Part shown: one piece after another, positions 8,320-16,134 of the stretch
How positions within the stretch are numbered: the first letter of the stretch is position 1
Layout: every line of letters begins with the position of its first letter
From: Streptomyces sp. Q6
GTDB lineage: Bacteria; Actinomycetota; Actinomycetes; Streptomycetales; Streptomycetaceae
Assembly: GCF_036967205.1 (NCBI RefSeq)
Contig: NZ_CP146022.1
Span: 5,208,001-5,272,000, forward strand
Reading direction: 5' to 3'
Length of the DNA stretch: 64,000 bases
The notes under the pieces: generated by a model
What the model was told of the DNA's origin: nothing
Database searches by the model: none
What the model saw: only the letters and a program-made list of their open reading frames with translations
Position numbers and translations under genes: made by a program

Positions 8320-10743
8320 GTGACGGCATTGGCACGGTGGTGCTATCGGCACCGGCTCGTGGTCCTTGTGCTGTGGCTGGGGGCACTGTTCGGCCTGGGG
8401 GCCGCGGGCACGACGGCGGGGACCGACTACTCGAACGTCTTCTCGCTGCCCGACACCGACTCCACGACGGCCTACGACGAGATGACGAAGGCGTTCCCCG
8501 AACGCTCCGGCGACACGGACACCGTCGTCTGGAAGGTCGGGGACGGAACGGTACGGGACGCGTCCGTACGGGCCCGGATCGAGCCCGCGCTCAAGGACAT
8601 CGCCGGGATGAAGGGCGTCGGCGATGTCGCGAGCCCCTACGCGGGTCCGCGGGGCGCGGCGCAGATCAGCGAGGACGGCACCATCGCCTACGCCCAGGTG
8701 ACCTTCGCCGAGCAGGCGAACTCGGTGCCCAAGGGCCTCGTCGAGGATGTCGTCGACCGGGCACAGCAGGCCGAACAGGAAGGCGTGCAGGTCGAGTTGG
8801 GCGGCCAGGCGATCACGCGCGTCCAGGAGCCGCCGCAGGGCCTGTCCGAGCTGGTCGGCATCGCGGCCGCTGCCGTGGTCCTGTTCCTGGCGTTCGGCTC
8901 CCTGTTCGCGATGGCACTGCCGATCGTCATCGCGGTCATGGGCGTGGGCACCGGCGCGATGGCGACGACACTGCTCAGCCACGTCACCGACGTTCCCGAA
9001 GTCGCGCCGCTGCTCGGCTCGTTGATCGGGCTCGGCGTCGGCATCGACTACGCCCTGTTCATCGTGACCCGGCACCGCCGCGGTATCCAACGCGGCCTGG
9101 AGCCGGAGGAGTCGGCCGTCCAGGCCCTCAACACCTCGGGCCGTGCCGTGCTGTTCGCGGGCGGCACCGTCTGCATCGCGCTCGCCGGAATGCTCGTGAT
9201 GGACATGCGGTTCCTGGACGGTGTCGTCGTCGCCACGTCCCTGACGGTGGTCCTGTCCGTGCTCGCCGCGGTCACCCTGCTGCCCGCCCTGCTCGGCATC
9301 CTCGGCCCGCGCGTCCTCAGCCGCCGGCAGCGCCGTCGCCTGGCCGCGGAGGGGCCCGAGTCGGCCGAGGCGAGCGGTCTGGCGGCGCGCTGGGCGACGT
9401 ACGTCCAGAAGCGGCCGCGCGCGATCGGCGCCGCGGCCCTCGTCGTCATGCTGGCGCTCGCGATCCCGGTGCTCTCGCTGCGCCTCGGTGCCACCGACCA
9501 GGGCAACCACAAGGAGTCGACGACCACCCGCCAGGCCTACGATCTCCTCGCGGAGGGCTTCGGCCCCGGCTTCAACGGCCCGCTCCAGGTCGTCGTGCCC
9601 GGCGGCGCCGACGCCACGGACCTCGTCGCGACGATCCGTACGACCGAGGGCGTCGCGCAGGTCGCCGCCGCCCCGCCCGCGAACGGCGTCTCCGTGATCC
9701 AGGTGGTCCCGACGACGTCACCGCAGTCGGCCAGGACGGACGAACTCATCGACCGGCTGCGCGACGACGTGATCCCGGCCGCCGGGGTCGAAGCGCACGT
9801 CGGCGGTGTCACGGCCGTCTTCAAGGACTTCGCGGCGGTGACCGGTGACCGGCTGCCCTACTTCGTCGGCACGATCATCGCCCTCGGGTTCCTGCTCCTG
9901 CTCATCGCGTTCCGCTCGCTCGTCGTGCCGCTGACGGCGGCCCTCATGAACCTGATCGCGGCCGCGGCCTCCTTCGGCGTCCTCGTCGCGATCTTCCAGT
10001 GGGGCTGGGGCGCGGAGGCGCTCGGTCTCGGCAAGGAGGGCCCGATCACGGCGTTCCTGCCGGTCATCATGCTCTCGCTCCTCTTCGGTCTCTCCATGGA
10101 CTACCAGGTGTTCCTGGTCAGCCGGATGCACGAGGAGTGGGTGCACACGAAGGACAACGCGCGCGCCGTCCGCGTCGGCCTCGCCGAGACCAGCCGCGTC
10201 ATCAACTGCGCGGCGCTGATCATGGTCTGCGTGTTCTCCGCGTTCGTCCTCAGCGGCGACATGGAGGGCGCGATGGCGGGCATCGGCCTCGCCGCGGCGG
10301 TCGCCCTCGACGCGTTCATCCTCCGTACGGCGCTGGTGCCGGCGGCGATGCACCTGCTCGGCCGCTCCAACTGGTGGCTGCCCGCCGGACTGGACCGCCG
10401 CCTGCCGCACCTGGCGGTGGAGCCGCGCGAGACGCCCGCGGCGCCGCAGCCGGAGGCCACGGCCGCGACGGGGGCGACGGTCGTGCACGGGTTCCTGCGC
10501 GGCCCGGACGGGGAGCCGCTGGGCGACGCCACCGTCACTCTGATCTCCCGAGGCGGCCGCCAGCTCGACCGGGTCGACTCCCTGGCCGACGGCTCGTACA
10601 TCGTGGCGGTGCCGGAACCCGGCGCGTACGTCCTCGCGGTGACGGCCCGTCAGTCGGCGCCGGTGGCACGGCACATCACGGTGGGGGAGGCGCCGCTGGT
10701 GTACGACGTGGAACTGTCGGACGACGTGGACGTCTCGCCGTAG
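8320..10743 (+). CDS. MMPL/RND-family exporter with C-terminal carboxypeptidase-regulatory-like domain
   Basis: An 807-aa inner-membrane exporter of the MMPL family (proton-driven lipid or drug export). Two repeats are visible, each with a TM1, a large outer loop and a bundle of TM helices. The conserved intramembrane motifs are GLGVGIDYALFIVTRHR (about residue 240) and GLSMDYQVFLVSRMHEEW (about 590). Unusually, after the last helix it carries a cytosolic-side tail of about 90 residues (VVHGFLRGPDGEPLGDATVTL to VYDVELSD) that looks like a carboxypeptidase-regulatory beta-sandwich. GTG 8320 is chosen because ACAGGAG lies 7 bases upstream; upstream starts would overlap the divergent promoter. 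It is probably controlled by the neighbouring two-component system. Confidence 0.9.
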   Translation: MTALARWCYRHRLVVLVLWLGALFGLGAAGTTAGTDYSNVFSLPDTDSTTAYDEMTKAFPERSGDTDTVVWKVGDGTVRDASVRARIEPALKDIAGMKGVGDVASPYAGPRGAAQISEDGTIAYAQVTFAEQANSVPKGLVEDVVDRAQQAEQEGVQVELGGQAITRVQEPPQGLSELVGIAAAAVVLFLAFGSLFAMALPIVIAVMGVGTGAMATTLLSHVTDVPEVAPLLGSLIGLGVGIDYALFIVTRHRRGIQRGLEPEESAVQALNTSGRAVLFAGGTVCIALAGMLVMDMRFLDGVVVATSLTVVLSVLAAVTLLPALLGILGPRVLSRRQRRRLAAEGPESAEASGLAARWATYVQKRPRAIGAAALVVMLALAIPVLSLRLGATDQGNHKESTTTRQAYDLLAEGFGPGFNGPLQVVVPGGADATDLVATIRTTEGVAQVAAAPPANGVSVIQVVPTTSPQSARTDELIDRLRDDVIPAAGVEAHVGGVTAVFKDFAAVTGDRLPYFVGTIIALGFLLLLIAFRSLVVPLTAALMNLIAAAASFGVLVAIFQWGWGAEALGLGKEGPITAFLPVIMLSLLFGLSMDYQVFLVSRMHEEWVHTKDNARAVRVGLAETSRVINCAALIMVCVFSAFVLSGDMEGAMAGIGLAAAVALDAFILRTALVPAAMHLLGRSNWWLPAGLDRRLPHLAVEPRETPAAPQPEATAATGATVVHGFLRGPDGEPLGDATVTLISRGGRQLDRVDSLADGSYIVAVPEPGAYVLAVTARQSAPVARHITVGEAPLVYDVELSDDVDVSP

Positions 10744-10814
10744 GCGTCGTGCGGCGACGAGGTGGAGGGGGCGTGGCGGGCCGGTCGCGGGACACGACGC
10801 GACCGGCCCACCGG

Positions 10815-10920
10815 CCTCTCAAGGACGGTCCTCAAATACGGCCCTTAAGGACGGCTCCTCAAAGGCGCCCCCTCAAGGACAGCCCTCAAAGACGGCCCCT
10901 CAAAGACAGCCGCCCAAAGG
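10815..10920. repeat. Degenerate 13-15 bp tandem array between convergent genes
   Basis: About eight imperfect copies of a unit near CTCAAAGACGGCC run head to tail between the exporter stop and the carboxypeptidase stop (words CTCAAGGACGG, CTCAAATACGG, TTAAGGACGG, CTCAAGGACAG, CTCAAAGACGG, TCAAAGACAG). There is no hairpin terminator of classical form here. Confidence 0.7.
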
Positions 10921-10927
10921 CACCCGC

Positions 10928-12096
10928 TCAGGCCCGGCGCCGCCCCTTGGGGCGAGCCCGCCGCCGCAGCGCCAGCAGGCTCCCGCCCGCCACCGCCGCG
11001 AGCGCCGCGGACCCGCCGAACGCCCATCCGTCCCCGCCGCCGGAGGACACCGCGGCGGCCGGCGCCCCGCCGCCGGTGACGCCGACGCCGACGCCGCCGA
11101 GGACGACGACGCGGGCCGCTCGCTCAGCGGCGTGACCAGTTCGCCGACCGCGCTCACCTTGTCGCCCGCGGCGAAGCCCCAGTCGAGCAGGGCCGCCGTC
11201 TCCTCGTACACCGCCTCGTACCCGGACTTCGGGTGCATCACGGTGACCAGGAGGGTGCGGCCGTCGCGGGTCGCGGCGCCGGTGAAGGTGTTGCCCGCGT
11301 GCGAGGTGTAGCCGTTCTTGACGCCGATGAGGCCCTGGTACGCGGCGACGCCCTGGCCGGTGAGCAGGCGGTCGGTGTTCTGGATCTGGAACGTCTTGCC
11401 GCCGCCCGCGGGAAAGTCGGCGGTCCTCGTGGCGCAGTAGCCGCGGAAGTCGCTGTTCTTCAGGCCCGCGCGGGCGAAGAGCGTCAGGTCGTACGCGGAG
11501 GAGACCTGCCCCTTGTGGTCGAAGCCGTCCGGGCTGACGACGTGCGTGTCGTTCGCCTGGAGGTCCTTCGCGCGGGCCTGCATCGCGGCGACCGTCTTGC
11601 CCACGCCGCCGTACATCGAGGCGAGGACGTGCACCGCGTCGTTCCCGGACCGCAGGAAGACGCCCTGCCACAGCTGGTGGACGGTGTACGTGGTGCCGGC
11701 CTGGATGCCGACGAGACTGGAGCCGTACGGGATTCCGGCCAGGTCGGCGGCCGTCACCTTGTGCTTCAGGTCGTGCGCGAACTCCGGCAGGACCGTGTCG
11801 GCGAACAGCATCTTCAGCGTCGAGGCGGGCGGCAGCGCGCGGTGCGCGCCGAACGACGCGAGCACCTCGCCGGTGTCGTTGTCGGCGACGAGCCAGGCCT
11901 TCGCGGCGAGCTTCGGCAGCTTCGGCGCCCCGGCCGCGCGGCGCACCTGCACCCCGGGAGCGGCGAGGCGCGACCCCCCGACGGCCGAGGCCGCTGACGC
12001 CGACTGCGCGGGCAGGGCGAGGGTGGCGGCCGTACCGAGGCCGATGCCGAGGGCGGTACGGCGGCTGAACTGCTGTGACGAGGCTGTGCCGGGCAT
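10928..12096 (-). CDS. D-alanyl-D-alanine carboxypeptidase, C-terminal anchor frameshifted
   Basis: Peptidase S11 penicillin-binding protein that removes the terminal D-Ala of peptidoglycan stems outside the membrane. A signal peptide spans about residues 10-38 (TALGIGLGTAATLALPAQSASA). Catalytic motifs: STLK (SxxK), SGN, and KNG in place of KTG, as is common in this family. The frame from ATG 12096 would end at 10900 in a Pro/Arg-rich tail. A proper C-terminal anchor (WAFGGSAALAAVAGGSLLAL then RRRARPKGRRR) lies in the -1-type frame and stops at 10928. The shift falls in the GC-rich Ser/Ala linker, about 11040-11110. I annotate to 10928 as the intended gene. Either the sequence has an indel or the copy is really broken. 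Confidence 0.8.
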
Positions 12097-12218
12097 CCCG
12101 CGAACGTACCGGTCAAAGCTGAGGTAAAGGTAAGAGGGGTCCTCCGCTCCCCTTCCGCGGCCCCGGATCACACGGAGGCGTCCCGGTGATCCCGCGGAGG
12201 CGATCGCGCCCGCCGGCG

Positions 12219-12932
12219 CTACGCCTTCGTCCCCGCCACCCGCTGCGTCATCCCCGGCAGGAAGTCGATGAAGAGCTCGTGCACCTCCAGGACGAGCGGC
12301 CGCAGCACCCGGAAGCGGGCGAGCGCCACGCCCCGGGTGGTGAGCGCGGCGCCGCGCTCGGCGAGCCGGCGGCTGCGCTCGCGTCCCTCCGACGAGTCGA
12401 AGACCCAGTACAGGACGAGCCCCATCTGCGAGAGCCACATCAACTCGGGGAGGATCTCGGCCAGTTCGGCCGGGACCTTCGCCTTCGATCCGGCGAGCAC
12501 CTCGCGGTGCAGTCCGATGGCGACCTCCCGCGCGCCCTCCGACTCCTGCGAGAACGGGCTGAGCGGCGAGTCCGGGTCGGCCGCGTTCTTGAAGAACTGC
12601 GCCGCGAACTCGTGGTACGGCTCCGCGATCTCCAGCCACGCCTTCAGCACACCGGCGAGCCGCGTCTGGAGATCGGTCTCCGTGTCGAGGACGGACCGGA
12701 CCGCCGCCAGGTGCTCGGCGGTGATCCGGTCGTAGAACCCCTGGATGAGGTGTTCCTTGCCCGCGAAGTAGTAGTACGCGTTGCCGACCGAGACCCCCGC
12801 CTCCTGGGCGATGGCCCGCATGGTGGTCTTGTCGTAGCCCCGCTCCCGGAACAACCGCATCGCGGTCTCCAGGATCAGCGCGCGCGTCTGCTCGCTCTTC
12901 GCGCCCTTGCCCTCGGCTTTCTCTGCTGCCAC
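12219..12932 (-). CDS. TetR-family transcriptional regulator
   Basis: A 237-aa repressor-type regulator. The N-terminal helix-turn-helix spans about residues 15-60 (ALILETAMRLFRERGYDKTT then RAIAQEAGVSVGNAYYYF and GKEHLIQGFYDR); the remainder is an all-helical ligand domain. GTG 12932 is preferred over GTG 12971 because it leaves a 10-base gap to the upstream gene and matches usual family N-termini (AEKAEGKGAKSEQTR); neither has a strong ribosome site. It is the last gene of a three-gene operon whose promoter carries two 14-bp palindromes, so autoregulation is likely. The ligand is unknown. Confidence 0.88.
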   Translation of the reverse strand: MAAEKAEGKGAKSEQTRALILETAMRLFRERGYDKTTMRAIAQEAGVSVGNAYYYFAGKEHLIQGFYDRITAEHLAAVRSVLDTETDLQTRLAGVLKAWLEIAEPYHEFAAQFFKNAADPDSPLSPFSQESEGAREVAIGLHREVLAGSKAKVPAELAEILPELMWLSQMGLVLYWVFDSSEGRERSRRLAERGAALTTRGVALARFRVLRPLVLEVHELFIDFLPGMTQRVAGTKA

Positions 12933-12942
12933 GGCCCCGAGC

Positions 12943-13404
12943 CTAATCGGCCGGGCGGCAGTCGCTGTCACAGGCGGCCGGTTCGTCCCGGGGGCCCTCG
13001 TAGTGCCAGCCGTCCTCGCGGTCGTACGTCCACCCGTCCTGGCGCCGGTACGGGGCGCCGCCCCAGGCCTGTTCCTCCCAGCGCGCCGTCCGGTACTTGG
13101 CGGCGGTGAGGACGACCCGCTTGGCGATCCTCATCCCGGCGGGGGTGGCCATCCGGTGGGCGGTGGCCCGGTGGTCGCGCAGCGCCCACATGCAGGCGAT
13201 CCAGGCGGCGGGGCCCCGGTAGACCTGCCCGCCGTCCGCGATCACCGTGATGTCGCTGAGCGTGGCGGCGTGGTCGAGGCCGGGGAAGAGCTCCCGGGCC
13301 CGGGAGTGCCCGGCGGGCACCAGGTCGAGCGGCACCAGTTGGCGCTGCTTCACCAGCCAGTCCCTCAGGTGCGTGCAGAGCGGGCACTCGGCGTCGTACA
13401 GCAC
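12943..13404 (-). CDS. DCC-family thiol-disulfide oxidoreductase-like protein (DUF393)
   Basis: A 153-aa protein with the DUF393 signature YDAECPLC near the N-terminus, a predicted thioredoxin-like CxxC active site, and the second family block LDHAATLSDITVI. The C-terminal 40 residues are aromatic and charged (YDREDGWHYEGPRDE). The GTG at 13404 is the only ATG/GTG/TTG in frame after the upstream stop, leaving just six residues before the CxxC; a CTG two codons earlier is the only alternative. No clear ribosome site is seen, so translation may be coupled to the membrane gene that ends 69 bases upstream. Redox role is inferred from the family. Confidence 0.75.
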   Translation of the reverse strand: MLYDAECPLCTHLRDWLVKQRQLVPLDLVPAGHSRARELFPGLDHAATLSDITVIADGGQVYRGPAAWIACMWALRDHRATAHRMATPAGMRIAKRVVLTAAKYRTARWEEQAWGGAPYRRQDGWTYDREDGWHYEGPRDEPAACDSDCRPAD

Positions 13405-13473
13405 GGTCAGCCGGCGGACCGGGGCGTCCCCCGGGCGCCCCGGTCCACCACGTCCCCGTGCTGCCCGCCGCGG

Positions 13474-13881
13474 TCACGCCCGGGCCGCCGGAGCGGCCCA
13501 TCCCTGCGGCGGGACCGGCGGCTGCTGCTCGCGGTCCATGACGCCGCGCCGCCGGATCTTGTTGAGGACGTACACGTTCCCCAGGTGCATCCCGCCGAGC
13601 ACGAGGAGGACGACGCCGAGCTTGGTCGACAGGGCCTCGAAGACCTCGCGGGTGGTCGCGATGTCCTCGTCCCCGCTCAGGTAGAGGGCGACGAACCCGA
13701 GGTTGACCAGGTAGAAGCCCACCACCAGAAGGTGGTTCACGGCGTCGGCGAGCTTCTCGTTCCCGTGCAGCACGTCGGCCAGGAAGATCCGGCCGTTGCG
13801 GCTCAGGGTGCGCGCCACCCAGATGGTCAGCCCGATGCTGACGACGAGGTAGACGACGTATGCGACGACTGTGAGGTCCAT
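13474..13881 (-). CDS. Small integral membrane protein, first gene of TetR operon
   Basis: A 135-aa membrane protein with about three helices: LTVVAYVVYLVVSIGLTIWV at the N-terminus, LLVVGFYLVNLGFVALYL in the middle and LGVVLLVLGGMHLGNVYVL near the end. A proline-rich tail follows. I do not recognise a function. ATG 13881 is chosen because AAGGAGGG lies 7 bases upstream; a further upstream ATG would place the operator dyad inside the coding region. The gene opens an operon with the DUF393 gene and the TetR regulator. Confidence 0.8.
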   Translation of the reverse strand: MDLTVVAYVVYLVVSIGLTIWVARTLSRNGRIFLADVLHGNEKLADAVNHLLVVGFYLVNLGFVALYLSGDEDIATTREVFEALSTKLGVVLLVLGGMHLGNVYVLNKIRRRGVMDREQQPPVPPQGWAAPAARA

Positions 13882-13893
13882 GCCCCACCCTCC

Positions 13894-13953
13894 TTGAACG
13901 CGTTCAAAAACGCTGACAGGCATGAATGTAGACCTGTTTTTGAACACGTTCAA
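13894..13953. promoter_or_regulatory. Paired TetR-type operators TTGAACnCGTTCAA
   Basis: Two 14-bp palindromes, TTGAACGCGTTCAA (13894-13907, perfect) and TTGAACACGTTCAA (13940-13953), have centres 46 bases apart. They immediately precede the ribosome site of the membrane gene. The form is that of TetR half-sites, and the operon encodes a TetR regulator. Confidence 0.7.
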
Positions 13954-13989
13954 GCGAGAGTCGTCGTACGTGACGTGGGTCTCAGAGGG

Positions 13990-14400
13990 TCAACTGCGGG
14001 CCAGCTCGGGCCGCTTGAGGTAGTCGGTGAACCCGACGACGTTGCCCCACGGGTCGGCGATCTCCACGACGTACCCGGTGGAGGTGGAGAAGGGGGCGTC
14101 GAGCGGCTCGATGCCCGCGGCGCAGAGTCGGTCGGCGGCGGCGCGGGCGTCGGGGACCTCGAGCCACAGCCGGGCCGACGGCCACGACGGAGGCCGGTGT
14201 CCGAAGCCCTCCTCGGCGCGCAGCAGCAGCCCCGGTGTCTCCTTGCCGACGCCGAGCAGGGCGATCCCCGCCTCGTCCAGCCGGAACTTCACGGGGAATC
14301 CGGCGCGCTCGTAGAAGGCGACGGCCTCGGGCAGGTCGCCGACCGGCAGCAGGGTGTTGTCGAAGCCGAGGATCTGAAGATCGGGCGTCTCAAGTGACAT
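13990..14400 (-). CDS. VOC-superfamily (glyoxalase-like) protein
   Basis: A 136-aa protein with two beta-alpha-beta-beta-beta halves: the first from ILGFDNTLLPVGDLPEAVAF, the second from LWLEVPDARAAADRL. It ends with the typical VVEIADPWGNVVGFTDY, where the glutamate/aspartate region is the usual metal end. Family members include glyoxalases, dioxygenases and antibiotic-binding proteins, so the substrate cannot be assigned. It stands alone, with 39 bases to the end of the SMP-30 gene upstream of it on the same strand, and might be co-transcribed with that gene. Confidence 0.82.
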   Translation of the reverse strand: MSLETPDLQILGFDNTLLPVGDLPEAVAFYERAGFPVKFRLDEAGIALLGVGKETPGLLLRAEEGFGHRPPSWPSARLWLEVPDARAAADRLCAAGIEPLDAPFSTSTGYVVEIADPWGNVVGFTDYLKRPELARS

Positions 14401-14440
14401 ACCGTCAGATTAGCCATGCATCGGGCAAACACCCCTCATG

Positions 14441-15370
14441 TCATCGGCGGCGAATGCGTGGCGCTCCGGTGACGGCCGTCATCAGGCAGTACAGGGAGGT
14501 CGACGCGGCGAGGAACATGATGTTGTTCCGGGGGCCGCCGAACGCGATGTTGGCGACGGGTTCCGGGGTGAGCAGCCGCCCGATCAGCGTGCCGTCGGGG
14601 TCGTAGCAGTGCACGCCGCCCGCCATGGCCGCCGCCCACAGCCGCCCTCCGTCGTCGAACCGGATGTTGTCGAACCGCCCGAGCCCCTCGCGTGTCTCGG
14701 CGAAGACCTTGCCGTCGGACAGCGTCCCGTCGTCCCGTACGTCGAAGACGCGGATCGCGCCCGCGCGCGTGTCGGAGACGTACAGCCGGCTCTCGTCCGG
14801 CGAGAGGACGAGCCCGTTCGGCGCCCCGAACCCGTCGGCGGCGAGCGTCACTTCACCGCTGCCGGGGTCGATCCGGTACACGTGGTTGGCGCCGATCTCG
14901 GACTCGGCGCGGAACCCCTCGTAGTCGCTGGTGATCCCGAAGTCGGGGTCGGAGAACCACACCGTGCCGTCGGACCCCACCACGGCGTCGTTCGGGCTGT
15001 TGAGCCGCTTGCCCCGCCAGCGGTCGGCGAGCACGGTGAGCGTTCCGTCGTGCTCGGTCCGGGTCACGCGCCGGTTGCCCTGCTCGCAGTGGATCAGCCG
15101 GCCCTCGCGGTCCACGGTGTTGCCGTTGACGTGCCCGGCGGGGGAGCGGAAGACGCTCACGACGCCGTTGGTCTCGTCCCAGCGCAGCAGCCGGTCGTTC
15201 GGGATGTCGCTCCAGATGACCTGCCGCCAGGCCGGCAGGTAGACGGGCCCCTCGGCCCAGCGCCCGCCGGTGTGCAGGACCTCGAAGAAGTCATCGCCGT
15301 TGGCGCACCGTCCGGTGCGGAAGCGCTCGTCCAGGATGTCGTACGAGACGGGGACACGCTCTGTGGACAC
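14441..15370 (-). CDS. SMP-30/gluconolactonase family protein
   Basis: A 309-aa six-bladed beta-propeller lactonase-like protein. Family blocks visible are GGRWAEGPVYLPAWRQVIWSD (metal-binding Glu), NGNTVDREGRLIHCEQGNRR, LNSPNDAVVGSDGTVWFSDP (metal-binding Asn) and PNGLVLSPDESRLYVSDT (metal-binding Asp). It probably hydrolyses a sugar lactone with a divalent metal. GTG 15370 is preferred to ATG 15376, because GGAGG directly abuts the ATG but lies 6 bases before the GTG. It is divergent from an Lrp/AsnC regulator across a 76-base spacer holding a 9-bp dyad, so that regulator probably controls it. Confidence 0.88.
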   Translation of the reverse strand: MSTERVPVSYDILDERFRTGRCANGDDFFEVLHTGGRWAEGPVYLPAWRQVIWSDIPNDRLLRWDETNGVVSVFRSPAGHVNGNTVDREGRLIHCEQGNRRVTRTEHDGTLTVLADRWRGKRLNSPNDAVVGSDGTVWFSDPDFGITSDYEGFRAESEIGANHVYRIDPGSGEVTLAADGFGAPNGLVLSPDESRLYVSDTRAGAIRVFDVRDDGTLSDGKVFAETREGLGRFDNIRFDDGGRLWAAAMAGGVHCYDPDGTLIGRLLTPEPVANIAFGGPRNNIMFLAASTSLYCLMTAVTGAPRIRRR

Positions 15371-15397
15371 AGTCATCCTCCAAGGCCGCAAGGCAGA

Positions 15398-15435
15398 ATC
15401 TCGTTCAGCTGTGCTCGACTATGGCAGAACGAGAT
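15398..15435. promoter_or_regulatory. Dyad in the SMP-30/Lrp divergent promoter
   Basis: ATCTCGTTC (15398-15406) and GAACGAGAT (15427-15435) are perfect 9-bp inverted arms 20 bases apart, centred between the two divergent starts. This fits binding of a multimeric Lrp/AsnC protein to two half-sites on one helical face. Confidence 0.55.
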
Positions 15436-15446
15436 ACGGTTACGCC

Positions 15447-15902
15447 ATGGAGATCGTGGACGACATCGACCGGAAGCTGATCGCCGCGCTGCAACGCGAC
15501 GCGACCACCGCCTACGCCACGCTCGGCAAGGAGGTCGGCCTCTCGGCGGGCGCCGCCCACGAGCGCGTACGGAAGCTGCGCGAGCGCGGTGTGATCCGTC
15601 GGACGACCGTGGACGTGGACCCGGCCGCGCTCGGCCAGGGCGTCCTCGCGTACGTGATGGTCGACTCCTCGGCCTGGATGGGCGACTCGGCGGCGGCCTT
15701 CGCGGCGATCCCCGAACTCGTCGAGGCCCACGTCATCGCGGGCAGCGCCTCGGTCCTCGTCAAGGTCAGGGCGGCGACGACCGAGCGGCTCCAGGACGTG
15801 CTGCGACGGCTCTACGGGATCGAGGGCGTGAGCGGCACGCAGGCGACGGTGGTGCTGGAGACGTTCTTCGAGCGCGGGGTGGCCGCGGATCTCACCGGCT
15901 GA
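15447..15902 (+). CDS. Lrp/AsnC-family transcriptional regulator
   Basis: A 151-aa regulator. The N-terminal helix-turn-helix (DDIDRKLIAALQRDATTAYA, then GLSAGAAHERVRKLRERGVI) is followed by the RAM effector-binding domain (about 65-145). The ATG at 15447 begins the domain almost directly (MEIVDDIDRKL). It is divergent from the SMP-30 lactonase gene and the intergenic dyad is its probable autoregulatory site. The small-molecule effector, often an amino acid or keto acid, is unknown. Confidence 0.9.
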   Translation: MEIVDDIDRKLIAALQRDATTAYATLGKEVGLSAGAAHERVRKLRERGVIRRTTVDVDPAALGQGVLAYVMVDSSAWMGDSAAAFAAIPELVEAHVIAGSASVLVKVRAATTERLQDVLRRLYGIEGVSGTQATVVLETFFERGVAADLTG

Positions 15903-15946
15903 TTGTCAGTGCCGGGTCCTACTGTCCTCGGCATGGCAACGGTGAC

Positions 15947-16069
15947 GTGCGTCGCTGTCTGCCCTTCGAGGGCGACCGTACCCTCGCCGTCGTGCTCAGC
16001 AAGGCGCTGATGCTCGCCGACGACACGAAGATCACCGACCCGACGATCCTCAGCCAGATACGCCGGTGA
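15947..16069 (+). pseudogene. Orphan 3' gene fragment
   Basis: Forty codons from GTG 15947 encode CLPFEGDRTLAVVLSKALML then ADDTKITDPTILSQIRR and a stop. This reads like the conserved C-terminal part of a larger protein (the phrasing recalls the tail of DUF4132-type proteins, from memory). No ribosome site or upstream portion is present in any frame before the Lrp gene, so it is most likely a deletion remnant rather than a complete small gene. Confidence 0.4.
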
Positions 16070-16077
16070 AACGGGCG

Positions 16078-16111
16078 CGGGCCCCGCTCCCGTGAAGGAG
16101 CGGGGCCCGCG
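16078..16111. terminator. Strong bidirectional hairpin terminator after sdhB
   Basis: A perfect 14-bp stem, GCGGGCCCCGCTCC (16078-16091) with GGAGCGGGGCCCGC (16098-16111), around CGTGAA. It sits 24 bases past the sdhB stop, between the sdh operon and the fragment on the other strand. Confidence 0.8.
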
Positions 16112-16134
16112 GCCCGGCAGTGCGATCGTGCGGG

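Noticed and set aside
12971..12971. GTG 12971 as start of the TetR gene
   Set aside because: It would add residues before the normal TetR N-terminus and overlap the upstream gene by 29 bases with no ribosome site.
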